Of a stretch of DNA of 64,000 nt, positions 23,851 to 37,900 are shown piece by piece. How positions within the stretch are numbered: position 1 is the stretch's first letter; every line of letters starts with the position of its first letter. Both the position numbers and the translations under genes were made by a program. The DNA is from Echinostoma caproni (Eukaryota; Platyhelminthes; Trematoda; Plagiorchiida; Echinostomatidae): positions 56,727 through 120,726 of the forward strand of contig UZAN01039540.1 in NCBI GenBank assembly GCA_900618425.1, in the 5' to 3' direction. The notes beneath the pieces are model-generated. The model was not told the origin of the DNA and made no database searches. It worked only from the letters and a program-made list of their open reading frames with translations.

Positions 23851-26225
23851 CACCTATCCAACTTACAGAGGCATATGGCATTCACCAATCAGAATTGTTT
23901 TGAAGAACCTATGAGCTCAATATGGGTGTTAAGTTGTGTGGAAATTTGGCGGTCAAAGTGGATTCACTGACCAGCAAATCATTTTGGCGGAATCATCTTG
24001 CATTGTGCAACATTAACTGCGGTAATGCAACAACCAAAAGTGTATTCATATTTTCCGAGTTAAATGATATCTAACTTCTATGATCCTTTATCGCCGGCAC
24101 TTATACTGGTGCTATAGATTTCTATTTGATATATTTCTTTATATTTCATACTAAAATTGATCTGGTAATCTGAATTCCTGTGAAAGGTCTCGCTTAGTAC
24201 GCCTCGGGGATAATGAGATGGATACTTTGTTTTTCTCCAATTAATTTTACGTGGAAATTACTGATCATTTGACCTGCTAAAACCACTTTTTGTTGTGCAA
24301 GTTTGGTGGTATATTTTATCCCTATATAATCTTCTGTTTTACACAAATAGTTTACTTTAGGTTGTTTCGTGACCACTCTGGAATTGTGACTCTGTCCTAC
24401 GTCGCAATCCGTGAATTTTTATTTTAAAATTTAGCAACTAGAGCCTTCCTGCAAACTTATGCAACACACATGAATAATCCTATATACATTTATATACCAG
24501 TTAGGTGGATTGCTACGTGGTGCGTTGGAAAAAAAGCTTTATGTCAGATTTAAGGCAAGGAACTAATGAGTTGCAGTTATCAGGTTCTCATCAAACAGCA
24601 AATTGATGGACATGATGTGTTGCTTGTTCGAAACAATACGGACAACAGATTTGTAAGATGGAGGCGGGATAGACGTGCTACATGGCAATGGAACACAACC
24701 CCGTCGGACGCCCATCGAAGCATCGAGACAGGAAACACTATGTTCTATTTAAATAGCACACCAAACGTCTTGATCACTTGTTTGTTAATCTATAGAGGAA
24801 TTCAGTCTGTTGGCTGATAATTGATGCTACGCAGCTTGAGCGCACTGTGAAAATGCAAGCCAACGTCTTATCCACTTGTGAAATACGATGACACTGTCTA
24901 AACTAAGGTGCACACAAATTCCGCTAGCAAATGTGTGCATAAAATCAGCAACAATTGACAAAATGGTCGCTCATTAGTGCTGCATATGATTCAATTGAGA
25001 TCCTAACAACACACAAAGCACGCACACATGCAGATTGCTCTGAGTTGGAAAATAAGTTTCTGGCTCGATTGTTTCCGGTCAGTCATTGAGCCAGACCGCC
25101 GAAAATACTGTTTCGATAAACTATATTGATGAGTTTGCATAATTAGAGCCCTCCAGTCCAAAATAATGTGCATTCTGAGTTAGCCCCATAGTCAGACAGA
25201 GTGTAGCAACAGTCAATGAAAACAATGTTTGTGCATGACTAGGTGTTGATACGAAATCGCATGAGGAGTAACGTCTGTTGGTTTATTTCCCCTGATATTT
25301 AGAACCCTGTGTTTACACAGAATTAGGATACCCAAACAAACGTAATATCTGAATTCCTTATACATTTACAGAAGTCTGAGTCAATTCTTTGGTTGCATAA
25401 TTTCGGCATTTTGACCAACGAGGTCCAACAAAGGGTCCCTTAGTCCATATTGGGAGTTGTCAACCGCGAGAAGTTGTAAGAGAAACTGTTGAATCGCTAA
25501 TCATCTCCCATACCTTGGGCAACTGCGAACTTTCGCATTCAGAAACTGGGAAAATATATGGGGCGTTTCGTTTACAGTGATCAGTTATGTTAATTCCATC
25601 ATTCATACATAGGATGATCCCATGAGAGCTATGTTATCTGAGAAAATTATCCCAATGGACTATTTGAAAAAACAGGACTGTAGAGAACAAGCCTTCTATT
25701 TGTGTTTTAAGTGCCAAGTTTCAATCCCAATGCCAAATACTATCACCAATCATATCGTCCCTGTTTGAATATTTAGATCCCAATGCCCCATCCCAGTCTA
25801 GTTCCCACTGGTACGAGTTGTGTTGCCTCTAAGTTGTTGCAAGAGCAATATAATACACTGAAATCCACCAGTTGGTGAAACTCGAAAATCCAGCTTACTG
25901 CGCTTGACAACTGATTTGTTCTTAGACTGTAAACGATAAGTGGCACTTCAGTTTTGTTCAACCGGAGCTGACTCCAGCTGATTCCGTTTTACCCAGAGAA
26001 TACAATATTTTATTTACCCCGGAGCAGTTCATCAACTAGCCTTTTATCTGTACCCTTCATGAAATCAACATTGTGCCTCATTTTATGATGAACTATATCA
26101 GTGTAATCGACTTACTTTGGATACCTGGTCCAGGTTGCACACCACTTTACCCATTGAACCGTAGCCAACGCTTTTGTATCCTCAAACGGTTTTAACTGCT
26201 TTTCAATTGAACTAGTTATTTTAAC
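23851..26225. other. Gene-poor region
   Basis: No supported exon. The plus-strand frame at 24566-24817 (RWRRDRRATWQWN) is GC-richer but has no domain and no convincing splice borders. Confidence 0.35.
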
Positions 26226-26445
26226 CAGTACATGATTATTTCGTTGTCTGGAATTCCGACTCGATCTTTCTTGCTTCCGCCATCCGCAAGCAATAAATTG
26301 TCGACAACATTTTGTGTGCCCTGGAGTTTGAAAGTAGGGTGGAAAGATGTCCCCTTGGGATCAGACGGACGCACATTTTCCAGCTTGCGCTCATCAGCCC
26401 TGAGTTCCACAATGAATTTACATGGCACTTCTTTTGGAGCTAACT
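26226..26445 (-). CDS. Candidate internal exon, minus strand, unassigned
   Basis: Seen: the minus strand is open from 26524 to 26216. A pyrimidine-rich run (GACTTTTTCTTGCTCGAC and on) precedes GGAAAG at 26446, a plausible acceptor. GT dinucleotides at 26230-26231 and 26224-26225 are possible but weak donors. The peptide is hydrophilic with alternating charge: ELAPKEVPCKFIVELRADER, KLENVRPSDPKG, FHPTFKLQGTQNVVDN, LLLADGGSKKDRVGIPDNE. Its composition is protein-like and the segment is GC-richer than its flanks. The plus strand is also open across 26232-26468 with a Ser/Leu-rich product, which looks like the shadow. No family recognised; it might belong to the same minus-strand gene as the left-end exons, but that is speculation. 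Confidence 0.4.
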
Positions 26446-29400
26446 CTTTCCAGAACGTGATGGAATGAAATGAAGTCGAGCAAGAAAAAGTCACAGGCTT
26501 AAGTAAATGCTGAATTTGTAACACGTTTGGGAAAAGAGTTAATCATATTTATCATGGAACACAAAGAAAACAAAGCTAAAGAATCCTACAAGGTCTGGCC
26601 ATCTAGGGTATAACCTACATAATAACGGTGGACTGAATAACATTTCTTTTAGTTTAATTTGTGTGAACCATTGTTAGGATTTCGGGTCCTTTGGGAACTT
26701 TATGACAAATTGTAAGCGGTTTTCACTCAGTCGTGGTTCACACGGGCTTATCAGATGACCAATTCGTGAGCACATTGGAGTATTGTTTTTACACTCAACT
26801 CCTATCGATCTGAGTGTGTAAAGCTCCAAAACCGTTGCTATTTTCGTCAAGAGAGAGAACAGTATAAGAAATTATAGCATCTTCATATGCAGAAGAGAAT
26901 ATAAAACATATATGGTTCGTACAGGATTAAATTTTGTTTTCCATATTGTACCTGTGTTTGTGTTTGGTGCATGCGATGAACCTGTACAGAAAGCAGAATT
27001 CCCCATATTACTTGATTTACAAAGCTAAGAAAACGATCAGTGCCCCGGGGGAAGACCACGTGGAACAATATTTTAAACATTATTGTGCTCTCCTTAGAAT
27101 GCAGCTTAGAAGCATTAAATTGCAATATTCTCCTTTTGTTTGTGATACTTGGATGAAGAATTAACCCGTTTTACTCCAAATGCTCGAACACACGGTTATT
27201 TTTTCTGCTTAAACTCATTTCCATGCCGGTTTGCCATAGCGTTCATCCGGCGGTAATCCATGCAATCTGGGGATGTTTAATAAAGCTAGCATAGTGCAAT
27301 TGCCAGCGCACTCTAGTTGAATCGAGAGCATCCCGAATGTGTGACCTTCAGCGAAAAGGCGGTCCATCGACACTTTTATTTATACGCACACCGAGTTTGT
27401 ACCGCTGAACTTCAACATAACCCTTGAATAATTCGTTAGGCTTCGCTCTATAAACCAAGCTACAGTTAAAATATACTTTCCGATCGAACTTATCTGGTTA
27501 TCCGATTCTGCAGTTTAAGCGCATTCTTTTCTAAACTCTCTTTAAATCGGGTGTTTGCTTCAGTTTGATTGTTCAAACCGGAGGAGTGTGGTTTTCAGTA
27601 GCCCCAAAGGAAGCCCATATCGTCAGAAGGACTACGGCAGCGTCATTCATCGATCGACATGCAATCAGTCAAAACTGAGTGCTTTGCAAATAACAGCAGG
27701 ACTATTCAACCTCAGAAGGGTGGCTACAATTTAATAAATTTCAAAATGTTCCTTGTAATGATTAGAGTGGCTGTTGTTTCATTATGTTTTAGTGAACTCT
27801 ACTCGCTCTCTCCTGAAAGCTGATGTCATTGATTACGGATAAAGTGAAACCCAACAGAAACTGATTTGGAGATAGTAAAACAAATGCGGTACGGCGACCC
27901 GCAAACGGGATGATATTAGTGATAAGAGAACGGTTCTACTATGATGTTGTAGCGTAAAACTATGGAGCCCAAAATTCCCGCTGATTCCTCAATGCATACG
28001 TAAGATCTCTTTTGAAGGTAGCTATGGTTACGGATGTTTCTTCCTTGTGCAACACTAATCAACGTATTAGGTTTCTATTGACGAAAATTACTGAATATTA
28101 TCATTCTTGCTCATCGTAACTTGCGTGTGATATGATAAAAACCGGTCAAGGTCCGCGTTTTACATTATGAATAATGGGTTCTGTCATTAGAATGTAGAAC
28201 AGAGCACACACGAGAAGAGAAAAGGTTCGTAAAGTAAAGATGTCCAGCCGGCTAAGGACACCTGCAACCCCCTTGTGTAGTGTGTTCAGACGTAATAAAA
28301 TCGCTGAAGAGGATGCGTCCGGCTGCGGGCGAGAAGCAAAGCAAGGATGTGAAACCTACTTGTTCAGTGTATCTACATAGTATGGGCATAGATTGATGAT
28401 GTATTCTTTGGGTGGGTGATGACAAACGAAATTGCTCCCACCAACGAATCACTAGTCCTTTGTACGAACTGAACACTCCATAAACGGAACTAGAATGTAA
28501 AGCAGGAAAAATGTCCCCCTATCGTATAAAAACTTCATACTGCTGCTATATGGGTCCCAATAGGTTTCATTCAATGAGCTCCCCAATCACCTGGGATTAC
28601 CAAATATTACTGTAACTTGTAAATTTCTTACACGCATAATGGACTTTCTCGCAGGTAATTTATGCAACATACTTTCAGGAATGCTGTGATATACATTGTA
28701 CGTTTACTTGGTTATTTTTACTCAACACACCATCAAAACCACACACACAAAGTTGCACACTTGCAAATTGGAAGATGAGAAAGCATGCAAATTTTGCAAC
28801 CATTTGTGCAAGGAAATTTTCTGACCTATGGTTGTAACACCATATATATACAAGTTTTGTGTCAAGTGAAAGGTTAAGTGCTTTGTCCCTAGGCTGCCCG
28901 CACCATGATCAAACGTTCCACTGTTAAGTTCTGGTTTGGCTTTACGAGTCTCGAAGAGGGATTGTTCGCTTGTAATCCGACTGACTACTGGATAGGATGT
29001 CACGCAAAACGCGGCTCATCAGTCAATAAGTTTCCTTCCAAATTTTCCCTCCGCAATTGTCGCTTGTTTGTTTAGGATTTAGTCTGATTGAGTGAGTTCA
29101 CAGTTCATTCATGTATCATCACCATATTTTCGTATTATATGAAACAGTAATAATTTAAAGGATCATTGCGAACATGCGGGTATCAATTTGGGCAGTTGGA
29201 AGCTTCGTAATTGCTTTCAACTTAGGTGTCGAAGCAGCTGACCGGTGTAGCGCTACACTAACCTCATTTACACCAAAATCCGGAAATTCTACTTCAAATT
29301 TGTAGAGCTACCCATGTCATAGTAGTACCACTTATATTTATGTGCTACCAGAATGTTCATTTACAGTGAAATGGTCACGTGACGTACAAATGTTTACAAA

Positions 29401-31924
29401 ATTCATGAAAATATTCTGGAAATATCATCGGTATTTATAATGAGGAGAAAATACGAACTGTCCCCAAATGTTGGTCTTTCCCATCCCTTTCTGCATTGAA
29501 CCGATGGCACAAATTGCAAATTCCAGAGTGAATTTTCACACTCAGTGTGCAGCATTTTACCTGGTATCTATTTCTGAGCGACCTTGTAACAACAACAACC
29601 GTGTATGGAACTCGTGTATGTCTGAGAACATTTTATTTAGCCCGCTGGAACAAAACCATTTAACGTACTGCAATCAATCCCAAGTGGGTATGCACATAGT
29701 GCGCGTATGGCAACTTAAACGATCTGATTAATCAAAGATTTACTAATTGTTGTCTACGGAGACAGTGTTTTCGAAATACTGGTAGAGCAGGCATACCCAA
29801 ACTGGGTTAGGATCTCCCGAAACACATAGAGTGCTCCATGTCAGGTAGGAGCGCACTATTTTCAAACCTTTGATACCCGCCAGTTGGCTTGTTTGTGAAT
29901 GCTGATTTGCATACCGCTACGTTGCGTAACAAACCCACTTATGAAACCTTGAGATTGACAGACTTCGTTATTATTATTCCTCCCTAACTCTCTCTTTTAT
30001 CCATCAATGTCTCCACTTCTCCGCTTTCATTGTAAGCCTTTGACTGAACAGTAAAAGGCAAAATCGTCTTGTTATGTCAGCTGTCATGCATGCAAATTGA
30101 CGATTTACACTGTACAGACCTATCAAAAGTGTGGGTTTAGAGACGGCATAATAAGCGTAGACGTGCTCATCAGTGTGTTTTCCATTTCGGTTAGAGGTCC
30201 CACAAATGCACACCATATACATTGAAATTGAATTAAATGCAGTGCCGCAAGAATTGGTAGATGATTATTTGTCTGCTAGCTTTATGTACTCAGTAATCAA
30301 TGCTTTTTAAATCAAATCATGTATATCTAAAGACCTGCCTAGATTGATTCAATTATGTCAAGTAGCAAGTTGAGGGGAGACAAAACCCTAGAGATAGCCA
30401 TGACTCAATGCATTTTCGTTTACGTAAGTTGCATATTGACTTAGAACTGTTTGGACCAACGATTTTCATCAAATCCCTTCGGCTCGTTCGCAAAATCTAC
30501 AATGGAGGAAAGTTGAACCATCATGGCTTAACAGCCTTCACCCTCGACCACCAAGGTTAAGAAGCTTCCTCTGGAAATGCCAATAATATCTGAAGCTCAA
30601 AAACAAGGATAATAACTTTTTGTACGGCTGATTTCTTGTTCTTGAAATCGGGTAAAATGAGCTTGAAAACCCGTTTTACTCCAACACCGAGTCAGGTTTT
30701 ACCAAAGAGGGAAAGACCCTTTGAGCTTAAGTAGCAGGAGTAACAGTGTTGTGAAATACACACGTGAGGATTGAACATTGCAAATCATGTGCATTCCTTA
30801 TCGATCAAACTGAACTACGTGCGGAGTGAACCAGAAGTTTGGGCATGGTGGCAATCCAGAGAACCATCCATGGAGAGGCAACTTGTCAGTGTCAACGCGC
30901 CGCACTATCGTGCTCCGAAATTGACATGTGACGGGGATGCGATTAGAAAGTCAAACATTGTGCTCTAGATTGCAATAGTCGATAAATGGGTGGATGTTAA
31001 CTGTTTTCACTGCGCTAAATGACTTCCTCTTTCGGAGTGCTATAAAAAAGATCAATATTGTACAATAATCCGAACAGCTTCCCCGGGCACTGAATAAAAC
31101 GTTGTGTGCAAGATATCCGTTCTGGATTTCCCCTTTACGGAATCCATCGTAAAATCCGTGCAACACAGCGCTTCGTACAGCAATTACTAATTAGCTTTTA
31201 TTAAGTATGCACTTCTTTCCGGGTGGTAAATATCCACAAGGGCAGAAAGATCCCACAAAATACGTCTTTTTATGGGACGAAGAGAGATTTAGTTAGAGCC
31301 TTCACTCACAACGGAGATGATCAGAACAGCTGCGTGCATCTGGAAGTAGAGTATCGAGCCAGGTGTTGGTTGCAAACATTGATTTTGGTTTATACAGCGC
31401 CCCTCCATGAAATGTGAAATTTTGTTGAACGGCTAAACATGCTTTCCGGAAAGCACAAAATATTGTTAAAGTATCGACAAACTCTTGAAGTGATTTGAGT
31501 TGCTTGAAACAGCTTGGTAAGAAAAACCACCCAATGAGGGTTATCTCTTATACAACTCAATGAGGGTTACGCTTTACGTTCCATTACGCAAATTGAGTTT
31601 CCTAGTTTTTCCGCAAATCTCCACACAACGGTATTTTTATGTGGTCACCGCATACGTAGGATTCGGTTGAAATTGTATTCCCATACTCCAGTATTGAAGA
31701 TAAGTCGCCTAAGTACACGTGTTTGGGCCAGTCCCTCTCTGTTTACTGGAGCACACACAATGGTTTTCACGCAGCAAATCTATGGAAAGTGAACTGTTCA
31801 CCCGGAAAGGTTTGCTCAAGTGACTTGGTTGTAGTATAATGGGGTGCCAGAAAATGAGACAGAGGGTGTAAATAGTACATGTGTGTCAGAGTGTACGCCT
31901 AATATTCTCTGATATAAAAGCACT
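26446..31924. other. Gene-poor region
   Basis: Long AT-rich stretch, probably intronic or intergenic. Open frames at 28252-28476, 28722-29003 and 29468-29731 carry no domain. CAATGAGGGTTA occurs twice within about 40 bp near 31530-31570. Nothing else is supported. Confidence 0.35.
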
Positions 31925-31945
31925 TCGCCCAACCAGTTTGGGCGA
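31925..31945. repeat. 8-bp GC-rich hairpin
   Basis: TCGCCCAA at 31925-31932 and TTGGGCGA at 31938-31945 form a tight stem with a 5-nt loop, unusual in such AT-rich sequence. No adjacent gene. Confidence 0.5.
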
Positions 31946-34900
31946 CAACAATGTTTTAGGGGAATAGCCAAATACCGTTCAAAGTATAGCATCGCTAGAT
32001 TCAACAAACGTTATGCATATAGAGAAATATCTTGAACTTAGGGCGGTACTTTGGATATTCATGGTGTAATCATGCACCATGTTACCTACCACATGGCTAT
32101 ATGAGTACAAATAAAAAAGTGTGAGTTTGAACAGGCAAGTCAGAAGCCAAACGCTGCGAGAGAAATTCCTTGTTAAATGTTACAAGTACCCGATCGATGA
32201 CAGTATACGAAAGGAACTCCTCACCCAGTCTGCCTTCTGAATTGTCTCTTTAAAATATTGTGAATAAATGTCTTCATAATGATGTCCACTTCGATCTGAA
32301 TACTTGAGGTTCAATTGACCAAAGTGGATCAACTTCATACGTTGGGGTTATCCAAAATATTGGTAAATGCAACTGACGAAATGTTTGAGTATATTCTTAG
32401 ACATCATAAGGGAATCTTGTTGTTAGTATTGATGGTGAAATAGTGATATTCATGTTTCAAAATAGAGGGATGAAGAAAACACTGCACTGTGCAAAGATTT
32501 TCAAGGTGAAACATATTAAGAAATAAACCCAACGGGGACTGGAAATCAAAGCGGATGTTGACCACCGCACACGGTAGTGCCTTTGATTTCCTCATTACTC
32601 CAAACTACCAAATGTATCGACCTCTGTGCTAATCAATGTGGTCGTCGATACCTAGATGCTGCTTGCCTAAAGAATTTATATTTGTATAACTGACCTCATT
32701 TTGGGCTGCTTTAAGAACGAAAAGCTGCAATTAACTATTTTAGATACAGGTCACGCACCTGAGAATATTTTATTGTCAACAAAATTTCTGCTAATCAGAC
32801 ATATTGTGGATCAGGTTTGTGTTAAATATCTACAGCTTTAGATTAACCTAATTTCCACGGTCCCAAGTCTGGATGATGTTCACACACAAAGGTGTGTTTT
32901 ACTGAGCAGCAAAATCGGGTTTTGGGTGTTCTTTAATGCTATTTTCTTTAGGATGTGAAGTCTAAACCAATCGCGGCCTCATCAGGTATTGAAGAACGTG
33001 ATTAAAATACGTATATTCTTCAAAAAATCAATGAATTCTCAAATCTCAATTGTGTTTAAATTTAACTGATGATTTATGTTTTCAGATCGGCAAAGGAAAT
33101 TCAAGTGCGAACAGATGCTTGAGCTATCAGAGAGGCAAACATACAAACGAAAACATGATGAGTATTCTCGAATCCCAGCGTCTCATTCATATTTTCTGAT
33201 CGTTATCATACACAATCATTGTTGCGAGATATTTCAGATGTAATCTTTATATACTTGGAAAGCGAAAACCGGTAAACTGTTGACTTTGATCTCATCCTAC
33301 GTGCGTTAATTGTCGCACACTGGATTTGTTTAGTTCCGTTAACTGGTTTATTGCTCGGTCCCGCAGAAAGTTCCAGTTGGTTAGGCTTTTCTGTCAGCCC
33401 CTAACTCAACCTGTTCAGAGTCTGAAAAATCATCAAATTACTGTTTCACATTCATTTGAAGTGCTTTTTTCATTTGATCTCATGTATGTTTGAGTAAAAG
33501 TCTCTGAATCTCTTTGCCCAGCACATGCTCCAGCTGGAAAGCCTAGAGTTTTATTGGATTTTTTTAACGTGCGCTACTGTTCGAAAGCACAATAAGTATA
33601 ACAACGAATTGAATTTTCGTTTCAGCAACTTGTGATCTCGACAAAAGTTTGGATTATTTTACTGAATCCGGTTGTCACAATAAAGTGCAGTGAATTTTAG
33701 AGCAATAAAGTAAATGCTGTTATTTTGAATCACTCCATAAAATGATAAATTGGCGTTGACATACCCAAACGACAAAACAGAAAGGGATAAGGTAAAAAGA
33801 GTCCATAGTTCATTGATAAATACTCCGGTACGGTTCAAACAAAAATCAATATCTTAAATTCCAATACCCTTTGTTGCCAGTCAAAAAAATTTCATTAGGA
33901 AAGTAAACAGTACAGTATACATGAATTGCTATTAAATGCAGTAAAGATTGCATTTTGTTTTTAAACTGTTCGGATCACTCACCAATTGTCGTTGTTATAT
34001 TCACGCCAAGTACAACATTTCACTTTGTCAACGGACAAAATTCCTAAGATTATTAGCTCTCTTTGTTGAACTTGTCCAAATGCCATCACCGATACGCGTC
34101 ATTCGCTCTGCTCCGTATTGTCTGAAACCGACCAATCAGGCTTCGCTTGTCAGTACTCCAAATTGATTGGTTCATTCCACTTGCAAACGCCTATCAGGTG
34201 ATGATGGTACACACGAGCAAATCGGTAGCCTATCGATCGTGTGAAGTTGTTCCCTGGTTTGGAGGCGGTGGATAGTGGAGAAGAACAGTTTCGCCACACA
34301 TTACCGGTCGGTACTGAATAGTTCTTTGGTCGTTGTTTAATCCATTCAAGTGAATGTAACCATCGGTATCCAATAGTTTGTCCCTCATGAGCGGAAATGT
34401 TTCCGGTATGCCGGAGATAAATCATCTTTTTCCCGTGACTCATTTTAGTTGATTTTCCAAAAACGCTCAACTACAGTCCACGTAAAAATAGTAATATTGG
34501 GATATTTATAACGTAGATCCTTTACAGAAGAAAGGGAGACATTTCGTGACTGGTGCCAATCGACTTCTCTAATAAATGGATTACAGTTCGGGCAAACTAC
34601 GAGAGAGCAAACTATTTTGCATTCCCTTGTATTTCGTATTCAAAAGCTCACTAAAAGTCTCTCGTGAGTTAAAGAACCGTTTGTCGGTAAGATACAAAAT
34701 ACGAGCAGAACGTGCTGTGCGGATTTTTTCGCCGTCACTTTAGTGGGCCTGTATTTCTGATAAACACACATACGCAAACCATGAAGTAGGCAATTGCGCG
34801 CCATAGAGCGTTGATGCGTCAGTCTCTCATTTCGTGGGCTTTGCGTGCGCCAAGTAACGGAATCAAACGTGTGCGCAGACTGCGCGTGCGGGGGAAGGTG

Positions 34901-37900
34901 AGTTGTTTATTGTTGATTGACAGAGTTTATCAACCGAATCCGGGGATTAAAATAATGTTGTTTGTAGGAACTATCGTTACCCCGCTTGAGTTGAATCGAA
35001 TTGATCTCAAATCAACCGATTGTTCAAAATTGAATGAAAGTCATACGTGGACCAGATCGCCACAGAGACCTAATAGATGATTTCAATCCTTTGCATTTTC
35101 TTCTACCAAATGGAACCGGATTCAGAGGTGCTTAAATTCTCAGGGTCTCTAAACTGTGGACTAATGGGTGGAATACCCATTTTTCTTGATTGTGAATAAA
35201 CTCCCGAGATTCATTTTGGTATTTCCATAGCCATGGTTTAAAACCGAGTTCGTTTAATTTATTGTTGTTTGTATTATCAATTGTTGGTTTTCAAAAGCAA
35301 ACCAGATTTTCTGTGCAATATGATAACATCTGAGATCCGATAGAAAATAAAATCAAGTAATGGAGAAGTAAAGAGATCTGTATTTAGTGCCTACATGTTT
35401 TCCAATGGAGATCGTATATGAATCAAATCAGGGTACATAAATCTTTACCGGAAAAACGCCTTCAAGTTTCTCTAGGCAATATAACAGTATCAGGTGGCCC
35501 AGACCAAAGTAATTTGGTTTTCATTTGAGAATTTACTAATTGGGCCTTCGAATATCCAAAGTCTGACTTAGGTATTCGGGTGGTAGTCGAAAACCATTAT
35601 CCATTGGCAGCCGGTGTCCAATTCGTTGATTCATACACCGTTTGAACGGGGTCGGACTTTCAAGGTGCCCAATACGCCTCAATACCCAGTCGAGCCAGTG
35701 ACCAGCACCAAAACTAGGGTGTGCTCGTAGGATTCCCATTTGTGAGCTTGGAATTACTATTTACACGTACTTGCTAGCACTCAGTTCATCCAGTCAAGTA
35801 TACACAGGGGATGAAAAATGGACCCAATTCCTACTGCTTTTTATGCCTCATCGGCCGTACATAGCCAATGGCTCTTGAACGGAAAGCGTGAGTGCTGGAA
35901 GTGTGCCAACCAACTTACACCGGTGTTAGTCAGAATCATCGATTCATCTTTGTCAAGGCGTTTCGCTCGAAGGTGGTGACTCAGTTCATTGTCCGATGGC
36001 ATTCAGCGGTGACAGTTCAACATCCATCCACTAATACCATCGGCTAAACACTAACTTCCCTGCTTCTACTCAAATGGGTGATTTTCCGTAATCGTGAGCT
36101 GTGGGTGAAACAGTGATGCAGCAGTACGAAACATATCAAATATGATACGGAAGTACTTCAGTGAACCTTGTGCTGGTGTTCCGGCTGCTTAGAGCAAAGC
36201 AGCAGTCTGGGCTTAGATTTAAGAGGTAATAGGCTTCGAAAACCGTCTATCAAGCAAATAACGAGATGTACCCGTGTTCATGGTAATAACCGCTTGGTTA
36301 AAGCAAACGCGAATTAACCCTGAGTACTAGAATTATTCGGTGAAAACAAAAAATAGATCGAGGTATGTACTATCTAATGAGATCGATGTATTATCCCAAT
36401 AACCGTGGATAAATAAACTCCACGGTAAAATTATCCGGGATAGGAGTACACACCCTAAAGGTCATGGGGTATGGAAACGTATCTTAGTTCACTTTGAAGC
36501 ATCCGGTTCGACCTAGCTATCCCGAAGAGTTCATAAATGCCATAACAGTTAATTTATGTTCAGTCTGGTAAACAAACACCTTCAGTGGTCGCGGCATCCA
36601 CGCATCAAAAATGCTAATGGAGACCGCGCCTACGGAATGTCACTTGCACTAACTACACAGTTATACGACTGATTTTAACACCTCTTTCAGTGATATGTTA
36701 CGTGATCGACCTCCTCTGAACCTATGGGTTAGGTTTCTAATTCTCCTAACTGAGCAACGGATTTGGGTGACGTTTTGGTAAAGTGAACCACGTTTGCAGG
36801 AAAATAATAATCTACTCGAGCTTTTTATGTCAGGAAAGAAATCTGTGCGTGAGTTCTTCCAGTTCATTTGAGAGTTATGATGATATAATTACGAGAACTA
36901 AGCGTGATGCCGTGATTTTGAAAGCTACTCTGCAACAGACACCAACACCGATGATAATAAGACACCTATCGCGAAAATATCCGTGCTCAACTCAATAAGC
37001 GTTCCTTAACATAAATTCGTCTGCATTTGAAAAGAGGAAATTTGGTAAATCCATTTTTATGGAATCGCGGCTGTTCTCGAAGCCTTTCACATTTTTCTCT
37101 ATCGCAATCTTTCGACGTTACTCAAAACCGCTAGATATCCAAAAGAAGGTTTACAAAGTCGTGTTTTGGCTCCGATGACCCTGGCTTGTGAACTTAATTT
37201 ATCAAATTATTATCTGCCGAATAGCATTACACTTCGTGCAATTTGTCGTGGACGATTTTTCAACATTTCAAAGCAAAACGCATCCCCGTTAGAAGCTAAC
37301 AAACGGGCTCCAGGGAATCCACGTCGGTGCGCTCGTTAAGCTCACTGAACAGTAAGACGTACTGATTATGTTTAAATTAACCACCTTTCCGAATACTGTC
37401 CGCAATTTACTCCTGTTTTATTTTGTCACTGCGCTGAAATATGGGTCAGACTTTGGGTCTATAAATCTATCGTTTGCCTGAGCGTACTACACCTAGGGAT
37501 TTGCGAGTTGTTCAATTACTGTAGCATAACTCTCGTAACTCACATTTTGCAAAAGTTATACACAATACAATGCAATACAGTGAACTCGGATAGATGTGGA
37601 GTATATCTGTGGCATTTTATCCAACTGCAGTAAACTCCGGTTTATACAACAAACAATATTCCGAGGGCATTTCGCTAATTGATTCCACACTAACAGGCAA
37701 TCTGTAAATGCGACTACATTTTTTTCGGTTTAATACTGACCCATGGTAACAGTCATGATTCAACATAGCCAAGTTATTAAAGAGGAAGCGTCGTAGTGAG
37801 TTTCATGTAAGTTTCAATTTTGATTCAATTTTATTACCAAATTCTGAAATCTGGGAGTTTATGATGGGTTCAAATCAAACAAAATTCTATAAACCGTATC

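Noticed and set aside
23672..23881. Minus-strand 69-codon frame
   Set aside because: It is the translated tRNA-derived SINE, with A and B boxes in the same stretch, and not a protein gene.
27910..27940. ACGGTTCT string resembling part of a trematode spliced-leader gene
   Set aside because: Only a short match, with no downstream ATG-ending leader or Sm-type site.
36505..36530. GGTTCGACC, resembling a B box
   Set aside because: No A-box partner at tRNA-like spacing.
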